DNA from: Lumbricus rubellus
Lineage: Eukaryota > Annelida > Clitellata > Crassiclitellata > Lumbricidae
Assembly (NCBI GenBank): GCA_945859605.1
Contig: OX243822.1
Span: forward strand, 565,001 to 629,000
DNA: 64,000 bases
Direction: 5' to 3'
Position numbers and translations under genes: made by a program. The notes under the pieces are model-generated. The model did no database searches, was not told the DNA's origin, and worked only from the letters and a program-made list of their open reading frames with translations. Below, in pieces: positions 12,450-20,784 of the stretch. Each line of letters begins with the position of its first letter. Position 1 is the first letter of the stretch.

Positions 12450-15400
12450 TCATTGTGAAGTACTTCATCATCTGTGTGCAGTACTTGGGGTTATGGGATC
12501 AGGCATACTGTGTCAGTCAGAGGAGAGCTGATGATGCTGGTGATGATAGTGCTGGTGATGATAATGATTATGATGGTGATGATGATGACGAGGGAAATGA
12601 TGATTATAGCTGATGTTGTTATGATGTGGTAATGATGATTGCTATGTTGGCATCGGTGGTGATGATGAAGACGATAATAATTATGATAAATAATAAAATA
12701 ATTAATAGTAGAAATAATGTTGCCGATAATCGAGTTACTTGGTCGAAGTGGAAGATGTTGATATGATAACATTGTGTTTGTTGCATCATCATTATCATTA
12801 TTGTTATCGTCGTTGTTAGGGATCAACTGGAGCGTGACCTCACTTTTCTTGGTCTGCTTGTGATGGAGAATCGATTGAAACCTGAAACGCAACCAATCAT
12901 TCAGACGCTGAAGAATGCCAACATCCGTACCGTCATGGTCACCGGTCGGTTGCTCTGATCTAATCTCATCTCATCTAATCTTATTCAATCTCATCTAATC
13001 TAATCTTATCTTAAATCTAAATCAAGACTAACTGCTTGCAGTTTTTTGTTCTTATAATGTTTTGACTTGAAATATAATATTGTAAGAATCTATGTGAAAT
13101 AAGGAAAGTGGAAGAAAAAGGAGAAGGAGAAGAAGAAGAAGAAGAAGAAGAGAGGAGGAGGAGTAGGAGATGGAGAAGGTGGAGGAAGAGGAAGAGCAGT
13201 CTCTTAAGCCGTCAATGAATTCATTTTTGTCCAAATATCAAGATTTTCAAACAATAAATAAATAATTTGGTATTTATTAGGCTTTTTTCAAGTGATTAAT
13301 GTGAATTTTACAAGTGATCTTACAAACTGTTAATAATAATAATAATAATAATTCTTGATGATAATTAACTTTTATTATTTTGCTGTAGGTGATAACATGT
13401 TGACTGCTCTCAGCGTGGCACGTGACTGCCAGTTGATTGACAGGCAGGACCAGGTTGTCATGGTGACCGCATTGCCACCTGTTGATAACAGTCCAGCCAG
13501 ACTGGAATACACACACAGTGAAGACAATCGCAGGACGAAGGTATTTGTTGCACTCAGTACAGTCAGTTCTCGTTCTCAGCACAGTGCAGTTTCTTGTTTA
13601 AAGAAACAAAGTTTTATTATATTATGCAACTTTGATCAAATCAAAATTGTCTTTAATAACAAAAAGGTTGGAAATCACTGGCGTAATGGATATCAGATGG
13701 AATGTAGTAAACTAATTAAGATAATTATGGAGAGTAAATAAATAAGTAAATAAATAGATAACTAAATAAATAAGTAAATAAATAAGTAAATAAATAAGTA
13801 AATAAATGACTAAATAAATAACTAAATAAATAACTAAATAAATAACTAAATAAATGACTAAATTAATAACTAAATAAATAACTAAATAAATTACTAAATA
13901 AATAGCTAAATAAATAACTAAATAAATGTGGTCACATAAAAATTTCATCTCGACTATCATCATTAGTTAGTTGATTATAAATGAATTAATGTTAAGATTG
14001 AAAATGTTGGCAGAGTCTTTCTTCGTCGTTGGGACTCGATTGCTGCAACAACACAAAGTTCACGATATCCGGAAAGTCATGGACCATCGTTCGCAAGTAC
14101 TTCCCCGACATTCTTCCTAAGGTATCACCTCGCTATTCTTCGTCTTCCCAAAGCATCGTATATATTCATCTATTCTTCCCAAGGCATTGTCTTTGTTCAT
14201 CTATTCTTCCATAGGTATCTATCTATTCTTCTCAAAGTTCCATATTCTATTCCTCCCATGGTTTCGTAATAGACAAAGTATATTATCTCTATTGTCTTTG
14301 TACTGTTATTCTTAATATCTATATTGTCAATCTATATAATATATAGCAACGGATTGTCTAAAATTCTTATCGTCTGTTCTGTACACAATATCTTTCTAAC
14401 TTCTCATAGAGGTCATCATACTTTCTGATTTTATTAGATTTATCTGATTACAAATTGCTTTTTGGTGCATCATCTGTTGAAGACTTGTACTTTTGGATGC
14501 TGACACCATGGAAGTCCTTTGTTAGAATAACAATAAATGACGATTGTTTTGATTGTTGTAGTTGGCCGTTCGTGGAATCGTCTTCTCTCGATTCTCACCC
14601 GAAAACAAACAGCAGTTGATTGAACTTCTGCAAGACACAGGGTACGTGAGTGTGTGTGCTTACGTGTGTGTGTGTGCGTGTGCGTTGGTAGAAGTGAGTC
14701 GTAGGACATGATGATGAGTGTTGTGTATGGCTGGCAAACAGTTAAAATTGATTCATGTGGTGTAATAAACTTGTCATCGTCATTCATTCACGATATGAAT
14801 TTGAATTGTATGCATGAATTGCGGTATGTCAGTTTGAAATTAAAAACCAATATTGTTATTATTGTTGTTTTTATTTCTATTATTACTATTACTGCTACTA
14901 CAGCTGCTATTACTATGTATGTGTGTGTGTGCTTGTATGTATATATGTAAGTGTGTGAGTTTCCAGTATGATGTTGATGATATGTTGATGTTCTGTTGGT
15001 AGGTATTATGTGTGTATGTGTGAGTTTCCAGTGTGATGTTGATGATACGTTGATTGTGTTGATAGGTATTACGTGGGTATGTGTGGCGATGGAGCAAACG
15101 ATTGTGGAGCGTTAAAAACAGCGCACGCAGGAATCTCGTTGTCAGAAGCAGAAGCTTCAGTCGCATCGCCATTCACGTCGAAAGAACCGAACATCAGCTG
15201 CGTTCCTAACGTCATCAGGTATACATGCATGATCGACGCTCGTCAATAAGCTGGGGCCCGCTTATGAGTGGCGCTTTAGAAAGTTGAAGATTACATTTAC
15301 GATTACGATGGCTAACATGGGACAAGTGGTTAGATCATTCGCCTCAAAACACAATATATATAGATTCAGGTTCGATCCTTCTTCTCCTCTTATACATGGG

Positions 15401-17596
15401 GCGCGGTGGTGTAGTGGTAGCGTCGTTGCCTTGGAGCCGGAAGGTTCGAATCCACCCTCAAGCCACCGCATAGGGACCTTGGGCAAGTCCTTCACTTACA
15501 ATTGCTCAGCGCTTCGGTGTGAAACTCCGATGCAGTGTCCGCTCTGCATTCGGGAGCGCCTCTGAGTAGAGGGGCTTGAAAAGGCGCTATAACAAGTGCA
15601 CATGCAAAACAAATACAGTTACTTTGTAGAGCCAGTCCTTCACTGACAATTGCCGATGATATTAGACACCCTTTAAAACAGGGTCAACCAATGCTATATA
15701 AGGATGGAACGCTATGCGAGTTGATTCGTTAGGAGTAGATCGTCTTCGTCTGAGACGCTTACTGTTTGTTGAGACACCTTTAAAACGGTTGCAACCGATG
15801 CTATATAAGGATGGAACGCTGTGCATGATTATTTACCATCTCGCTTTGCCATCTTAATTTACCATCTCACTTTGATCTCTTTGAACTTTTTAATTTTTTA
15901 TTTTTACCCTCTTGATTTACCATTTCACTTTACCATATCACTTATTTTAATTTACTCTTACCTGTTACCTTCTCTCTTTACTATCTTAGTTTGCCCTCTC
16001 ATCTCACTCCACCACCTATTTGCCCTAGCCTATCCTACCCTCTCTTTTTGCCTCGCTCTATTGTGCTGTCTTGTTCTAACTTAACCTTACCCAAGTTCTC
16101 TATTTTACTCCACCATTCCACTTCCCCCAGTCTACCCTCCTCCACTCTGCTTTACCTCAAGAGTGTCGTCTCGTTGATAACTATGTTGATGTGTCTGTCT
16201 GTCTGTGTGTGATACAGAGAGGGACGTGCGGCTCTCGTCACATCCTACGGAATCTTTCGCTTCATGGCTTGCTACAGCATGACGCAATTCCTCTCCATCT
16301 GTCTACTCTACTGGGTGAGTGTTCTTACTCTACTGGGTGAGTGTATGCTACAGGTATGCCTAGTTCAGTATGCCAACACCTGGTCTGAGTAGTTGAGTGT
16401 AATGGTGAGGTACAGTGTCTCTTTGACTTGATGCAGTACTCGCAGTGTTCATGAATAGTGTGGTGCCCTGCTATACTCATTGATCCTTGCATGTCCTTCA
16501 TGTTCTTCTCCCTCCTAAGCAAGTAACTGGATACTCTCTCTTAGACCTTGCTCACATAATCTATAGACACCACACTGTGATTCGTTGATTGGAAAGCGAT
16601 AAATTTATCACAAGAATGCTATATAGTAAACTTGTTTGACAATTATAGTTTAGTAATTTTATTCAACTTGTGATTTAATTTTTACCTATTTTATTACTCA
16701 ATTATTACTTCTATGTATTATATAATGATGTTGTATGTTGTCCCAATGTGCATTTGCAAGTAGAATGATAAAGAAAATACTTAGATACTTGATATCACAG
16801 AATATCATAACAACAGCATTCTGTTCATTTCCAGAACTTGATGATTTTTATTTAATTTTTTCAGATTGGAGCGAATCTGACGGACTTCACGTTCCTCTAC
16901 ATCGATCTCATTCTTCTCACTTCACTTGGAATCACGTGTAAGTTAAAGACACTTGTTCCTCATTGTCTTTGCAATGTCCTTGTTAACACCATAATAACCA
17001 GGGCTGTCAGTGTGGTGAGGTGGCATCGTAATCTTGAGTTTATAATATCTTGTATAGATTTGATCATTGTGTTGGTATGACTAGCGGCTAGGCGCCATGT
17101 GACTGTTTTTCATTAATGTTAAATTGTATTATTACATATTATATCATTAATAATAATGTTAATACCAACGTGAGTGACATTAACAATGGTACCATGCATT
17201 GTTCTGTATATGTCTGTGTTCTCTGACAATGTATAGTCTGCTACACTGGCGCGTATCCTGTTCTCGACGCTAAACCACCGCGAGTGAGTCTGATCGCAGT
17301 CACTCCGATTCTTTCTCTCGTTCTTCAGCTGCTCATCAACTTCGTCGTTCAGATGATCGTCTGGACGTACACATCAAATCAACCATGGTCAGTTGTAGAC
17401 ATATTGGACACGCGCATGAAACATGCATTCTCTATATCAATGTAATTGTACATGATTTTATATATATTATATATATAATTTAATCATGTACAATGGACGT
17501 ACACAGCAAATCAACCATGGTCAGTTGTAGACATTGAATTATGCACGGCATTCTCTATATCAATGTAATTGTTAATGATTTTGTATTTATATATAT

Positions 17597-17627
<31 letters not shown>

Positions 17628-20009
17628 TATAAATAATATAAATTTATGTGTGTGTATAATGTATATATATAATATATCCAAGGACGTCGTCAGCTACGCT
17701 CTGCTGATAAGGGAGTCCTCTTGGTTCCTTTTGCTCGTACTGCTACCATGAAGAATCGAGCCTTTTCTGTGGTTGGTCCGACGGTCTGGAATAGCCTTCC
17801 TTTTGAGCTACGCCTACACCCTGGGACTCTACCAGGATCGTTCCTTACTAAACTTAAAACTGTTCTTTTTGGGCGCGCTGGAGTCGGGAGCGCCTCTGAG
17901 TAGTTTTTTTACTTGAAGGAGCGCTATATAAATGTCCGAATGAATGAATGAATATGTGGTTTGATCCTGATTATTTTTTAATTAATTGATCTAGTGTGAT
18001 TTTTCTATTCTTAGTAAGATCTTACTGCAGGTGTCATCAGTAAAAATTCTGATAGACAATATGATATTTTGGAGGTTCTATTTCATTGTTTCCTTACAAT
18101 ACATTACGTTCGCTGTTTTGCGTCTGTGTTTAGGTTTGAGCCTTACGATGGCAACGAGGATTACTTATGCTACGAAGTGACCGTCATCTTTCTCTCATCG
18201 TCTTTTCAGTACATCATAATGGCCGTTGTATTCGCGAAGGGACCTCCGTATCGAAAGGCAATCTACTCAAACTGTGAGTTCAGATCATCGTCGTTGTATA
18301 TAATGCTCCGCCAGATTTATGCAAAAATGCCAGTTGAGAGCTAAGTATGATAGGGCATCTGTGTATTCATGAGTTTTAGTCGAGGTGAGAGAAGTCGTGT
18401 GAGAAGTTGTGAGAGAAATCATGAGAGTCATGAGAGAAGTCATTTGAGAAGACCCGAGAGAAGCCATAAGAGAACTTCTCTATTCCATGAAAGAATTCAG
18501 TTTTGGAACCTCTCTATTCCGTGAAAGAAGTGAAGTGGGAGAAGTCACGAGAAAAGTTATGAGAGAATTTCTGTGAAAGAAGTTGTAAGAATATAATAAT
18601 AGTTTTTGTGGAACTTTCACTGACCAGGAGTTAGATGAGTAGGGTCTTTTAAAATATTTTATTTTCTACAATAGATAATGTTGAAGTCCATGAAGGGTCC
18701 TGTACACCTGTGGACATTATTTGAAAAAATAAATAAACGAACAACACATTCCCTTGAATTTTTTAATTCCAAGTACCTCAGGAAAAAATAATAGATAATA
18801 TTAATGATAATGTTAAAATAGTGATATTAAGAATTGTGTGTTGTTTTTGTTTTAGACGTCTTCATGTGTGACATCATCATCTGCACAGTCATCACGCTCT
18901 TCGTCGTACTCTATCCATTCGACTGGGTCGTCGATCTCATGATGGTTAGACCACATTGCTGATGATGATGATGCTGTTGATGCTGATACTGATGATGCTG
19001 ATGATGCTGCTGCTGCTGCTGCTGATGCTGATGATGCTACTGCTGATGATGCTGATGATGATGATGATGCTGCTGATGATGATGATGCTGATGATGCTGA
19101 TGCTGCTGATGATGCTGCTGCTGATACTGATGCTGCTGATGATGATGATGCTGATGATGCTGCTGCTGATGTTGATGCTGATACTGCTGCTGCTGCTGCT
19201 GTTGATGCTGCTGCTTATGCTGCTGCTTATGTTGATGATACTGATGATGCTGCTGATACTGATGATACTGATGATACTGATGCTGCTGATTATGATGCTG
19301 ATACTGATGCTGCTGCTGCAGTGGCGCCATCTTTTATATGTCACCCAATCGCTCTGTCTATTTTCATTCTGATGTTTAGATTAAATTTTGAAAAATTCTT
19401 TGTTTTTTCTTTCTGTCTGTCTCTATCTCACTCTAACCCCATCCCTGGGTCTGTGTCTATCCCGGAGGCTGCAGCTGTGTCTTAGTGGACTGATCTTATA
19501 TATTGATGTGGACCTGATTGTGACGTATCTTTGGAGCACCATCAGTTTATTCCTTGTGCATTGTTCCTCCAACCAGGACGACATCCACTGCTCAGCACAG
19601 TCGCTTTGCTCATTGTCTTCTTAACTACTTTCTTGAATAGGTTGAAGTCTATCATCTTGCGAAATCTCCTTCATCTTGAGCTGTACTTGTGTTTACTGCC
19701 TTTGCTTGAAAACCATTTCATTCTAGTTTACATCGGGATGGCCTGTTGTGTTTGTCTGTGATATAACAATTGCATTTACAATTAAACATAATAGACAATG
19801 GTTGTCATAGAAACTGCTTTGTATAATTAACAATAGCTTATTGTATTGTATTTTTCTTGCAGCTGCAAATGCCGCCAACTGTCGCATATCGAGCGCTCAT
19901 CGTTGGACTCGCTGTCATCAATTTCTTCGTCGGTTTCATCGTCGAGGTTCGCGAGAACAACGTTTCTGTAGCATATATTTATATATATATATATATATAA
20001 AAATATATG

Positions 20010-20042
<33 letters not shown>

Positions 20043-20784
20043 GGTAGTCTAGGGTAGGAACCAAATTGAGGAACTGCTTCTATTGAGAATTTACTTTCAA
20101 GCAGTGTTTTCCACTTAGCTTGTGTATTTGCTAACATCACCTTAGGTATCTTCAAGGGGCGCTACGATTGATTGATAATTATTAATTATTATTAACAACA
20201 TAATTTTATTAAATTGTGTAACTTTCTGTCATCCTTAGACGTACGTCGTTGATTTCCTCATCGACGATAAATGTCTCCAGCCGCTCACCGACAAATACAT
20301 CAACAGCAAACTGCCTTACAACGTCATCGAAACAGAGATGCGCGACCAACCGAACTGGCCTCCGATCTCCGCCTCCGGAGCCACGGTCGCCGAACTGATG
20401 CGGCTCGAGCATCTCTCTGGCGCCGACGCCCCTGCGGAGGATGGCGCCGAGAACAAACCACTCGTGGACGAGGAGTCTGACGACGATGAAAAGATGTCAC
20501 GCTGTTCTTCCACGCTCCGCAGCCACGACGCTGCGAGTAAAATGATTCCAAAAGACTTTGAGGCGTCGAATGGAATCGTGGATTCGTGGCAGTTCGGAGG
20601 AGAGTCACATCCGTCATCGCATGTCGGAGGAGGAGGAGGAGGAAAGGATTTTAATCGAGTGAAGACGATGGAATCAGATTCGCGATTGATGGTCGCCGTT
20701 GTTCCAAACGTCGACCTTGCGTCGTCGTCGGTTGAGATTGGAAATGCGATGGACGCGAAATCGGTTGAAATGACGATTTTATGA
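2766..20784 (+). CDS. P5B-type transport ATPase, ATP13A2/ATP13A3-like (5' partial)
   Basis: P5B P-type ATPase; characterised relatives export polyamines from late endosomes and lysosomes. Exons: 2766-2840, 3252-3321, 3901-4035, 4549-4618, 6488-6619, 7297-7515, 7937-8082, 8831-9093, 9942-10089, 10529-10651, 11717-11873, 12298-12415, 12820-12944, 13389-13540, 14014-14121, 14562-14641, 15066-15218, 16218-16314, 16865-16937, 17237-17387, 18134-18273, 18856-18944, 19863-19946, 20239-20784. All phases agree and encode about 1,150 residues. Seen in order: [16 protein letters not shown] at the first conserved membrane segment; actuator motif TGES across 6619/7297; P5B signature PPALPAAM (8897-8920); phosphorylation loop DKTGT (9026-9040); nucleotide-binding KGSPE (11828-11842); MVTGDN across 12944/13389; hinge GDGAND (15085-15102); C-terminal membrane segments to 19946. 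PPALP instead of PPELP argues for P5B over P5A. The last exon adds a charged tail of about 130 residues, longer than I expect. The cytosolic N-terminus, first membrane segments and start codon are not in the window. Confidence 0.95.
3050..3120. repeat. AT-rich trinucleotide repeat
   Basis: Runs of AAT and GATGAT in the intron between the first two ATPase exons. Confidence 0.7.
4670..4833. repeat. degenerate relatives of the 13-bp minisatellite
   Basis: Scattered forms such as CTGAGTTGCTCAC, CTGAATTG and CTTACCTGA precede the regular array. They look like older, decayed repeat units or the seed from which the array expanded. Confidence 0.5.
4834..6471. repeat. 13-bp minisatellite (ACCTGAGTTGTTT)n, about 1.6 kb
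   Basis: Roughly 120 copies of a 13-bp unit fill the intron between ATPase exons 4549-4618 and 6488-6619. Ten extra pentamers (reading ACCGT before the next unit) sit near 4939, 5204, 5222, 5396, 5570, 5718, 5736, 5897, 6084 and 6102. Three of these are paired 18 bp apart, so longer blocks were duplicated. Rare point variants (CCTAAG, TTTGCC, TGATTT) mark other units. The array stops 16 bp before the next exon. Confidence 0.97.
6625..6985. other. intron; short AAATT repeat
   Basis: The intron begins with (TAAAT)n to about 6662. The rest holds no recognisable gene; it runs into a LINE fragment. Confidence 0.6.
6985..7250 (+). repeat. LINE 3' end (CR1/L2-like)
   Basis: Encodes [16 protein letters not shown] at about 7050-7105, then GGCTGGGCTGGGAGCACCTCTGAGTAG and GGGGCGCTATATAAAT, and ends in a (GAAT)n microsatellite. 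Same tail as the copy at 17688. Intronic, 5'-truncated. Confidence 0.8.
7556..7620. repeat. (GAT)n/(GAC)n microsatellite
   Basis: Trinucleotide run starting 40 bp after the ATPase exon that ends at 7515. Confidence 0.9.
8056..8405. repeat. 35-bp unit x10 containing an exon end and its 5' splice site
   Basis: Exactly ten head-to-tail copies of a 35-bp unit. Copy 1 holds the last 27 coding bases of ATPase exon 7937-8082 plus GTAAGATA. Copies 2-10 repeat exon end and donor inside the intron. Copies 1-2 have CTGATG, copies 3-10 CTCATG, and copy 4 has GTGAGATA. Use of a later donor reads LMVR then TAG, so only the first donor keeps the frame. Confidence 0.97.
8560..8720. repeat. (CATC)n degenerate microsatellite
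   Basis: Imperfect CATCCATC/CATCTATC repeats in the intron before ATPase exon 8831-9093. Confidence 0.8.
9203..9632. mobile_element. 430-bp MITE with about 33-bp inverted ends
   Basis: The left end AGGCCTAAAAAAAAATG...TTGTGTTTCCGGTAAC is the reverse complement of the right end GTTACCGGAAACACAAC...CTACGCCT, with few mismatches. The interior is A/T homopolymer. No open frame and no convincing target duplication. It appears inserted into a GAGACAG microsatellite that continues on both sides (9140-9195 and 9635-9790). Confidence 0.75.
9640..9785. repeat. (GAGACAGAG)n purine-rich repeat
   Basis: Continuation of the microsatellite interrupted by the MITE at 9203-9632. Confidence 0.85.
10130..10280. 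repeat. (CAGA)n-derived microsatellite
   Basis: Imperfect CAGACAGA and CAGATGCAGA units downstream of ATPase exon 9942-10089. Confidence 0.85.
10735..11345. repeat. complex CAGACA/CAGG minisatellite
   Basis: About 600 bp of units such as CAGGCAGACAGATAGACAGA arranged in longer blocks. Three minus frames stay open (Cys/Leu/Ser/Val-rich) because the repeat has no stops; not judged coding. Confidence 0.95.
11360..11560 (-). repeat. dispersed tRNA-like repeat, relative of the 80-bp array
   Basis: On minus this carries the phrases AACACTCTGGCACGAAGAG and CCAAAGGTCCACTCAACC, then CTTCCATTCGGCAGACGGCA. The tandem array at 51485-52082 is built from the same words, so this is a dispersed relative. 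Confidence 0.7.
11990..12163. mobile_element. probable hAT-like MITE
   Basis: Ends CAAGGCTGTAGCC and CTACGGCCTTG are imperfect inverted repeats. Flanks CTTCCTAC and CCTCATAC agree at 6 of 8 positions, as expected for an old 8-bp target duplication. No coding capacity. Confidence 0.4.
12418..12690. repeat. TTG and GAT trinucleotide repeats
   Basis: (TTG)n directly after the donor at 12416, then GATGATG/GATAATG-rich sequence filling the intron. Confidence 0.8.
12955..13260. repeat. TCATC-rich and GAAGAA-rich intron sequence
   Basis: (TAATCTCATC)n near 12960-13015 and a GAA/GAG run at 13110-13200. No gene seen. Confidence 0.8.
13735..13930. repeat. 12-bp minisatellite (ATAAATAACTAA)n
   Basis: About 16 imperfect copies of AAATAA[C/G]TAAAT in the intron after exon 13389-13540. 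Confidence 0.9.
14945..15080. repeat. 64-bp tandem duplication spanning a 3' splice site
   Basis: GTGAGTTTCCAGT...GATGTTGATGAT...GTTG[G/A]TAGGTATTA[T/C]GTG occurs twice, with TGAGTTTCC at 14957 and 15021. The second copy ends in the real acceptor (15064-15065) of exon 15066-15218. The first holds a decoy acceptor at 15001-15002. Decoy use adds 63 nt in phase but meets TGA within a dozen codons. Confidence 0.85.
15305..15396 (+). repeat. tRNA-like SINE head
   Basis: TGGTTAGATCATTCGCC (A-box-like) and GGTTCGATCC (B-box-like) are about 45 bp apart with no tRNA cloverleaf I can complete. It directly precedes a family A SINE. Confidence 0.5.
15397..15612 (+). repeat. tRNA-derived SINE, family A (full length)
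   Basis: Head GCGCGGTGGTGTAGTGGTAG with B box GGTTCGAATCC; body GACCTTGGGCAAGTCCTTCA and GAAACTCCGATGCAGTGTCC; tail CGGGAGCGCCTCTGAGTAG and AAGGCGCTATAACAAGTGCA. Intronic in the ATPase gene. The 3' tail matches the CR1/L2-like LINE ends at 17688 and 6985. Confidence 0.9.
15655..15832 (+). repeat. SINE family B copies
   Basis: Two copies of ACACC(C)TTTAAAAC followed by GTCAACC/GCAACCGATGCTATATAAGGATGGAACGC, near 15664 and 15775. Confidence 0.75.
15833..16150. other. intron, pyrimidine-rich (TACC/TTTACC) low complexity
   Basis: Degenerate repeats of TTTACCATCTCACTTTGCC type. The long open frame here is a product of composition and matches nothing recognised. Confidence 0.6.
16302..16346. repeat. 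22-bp duplication of an exon end plus donor
   Basis: TACTCTACTGGGTGAGTGTTCT at the end of exon 16218-16314 is followed at once by TACTCTACTGGGTGAGTGTAT. The second donor, 22 nt downstream, would shift the frame. Confidence 0.9.
17363..17590. repeat. duplicated exon end plus donor, about 130-bp spacing
   Basis: GGACGTACACATCAAATC through the donor CATGGTCAGTTG and on to TCTCTATATCAATGTAATTG occurs at 17363-17445 and again from 17495. The first copy is the end of exon 17237-17387. A TA-rich palindrome (about 17448-17492) separates the copies. Reading through to the second donor meets a TAA. Confidence 0.9.
17592..17680. repeat. (TA)n/(TG)n microsatellite
   Basis: TATATATACA and (TA)n runs in the intron. 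Confidence 0.9.
17688..17950 (+). repeat. LINE 3' end (CR1/L2-like), best copy
   Basis: The frame 17751-17903 includes [20 protein letters not shown] followed by [12 protein letters not shown], the conserved C-terminus of CR1/L2-type LINE ORF2. The 3' UTR runs GGAGTCGGGAGCGCCTCTGAGTAG, GGAGCGCTATATAAATG and (GAAT)n. 5'-truncated insertion inside an ATPase intron. Confidence 0.85.
18345..18600. repeat. GAGAGAAGTCATGA-type degenerate repeat
   Basis: Imperfect units of GAGAGAAGTCATGAGA; CTCTATTCC[A/G]TGAAAGAA appears twice (18478 and 18513). No gene. Confidence 0.7.
18957..19320. repeat. (GATGCTGCT)n trinucleotide repeat
   Basis: About 360 bp of GAT/GCT/ACT triplets in the intron after exon 18856-18944. 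Open on both strands (Met/Leu, Ile/Ser, His/Gln frames) purely from composition. Confidence 0.97.
19968..20045. repeat. (TA)n microsatellite
   Basis: TA dinucleotides with sporadic TATG, starting about 20 bp after exon 19863-19946. Confidence 0.95.

Noticed and set aside
15397..15470. tRNA gene suggested by A and B boxes
   Set aside because: The tRNA-like head belongs to a dispersed SINE with a long conserved tail and many diverged copies; no complete cloverleaf.
17721..17903. Separate small host gene
   Set aside because: [13 protein letters not shown] is the end of a LINE ORF2, followed by its typical 3' tail.
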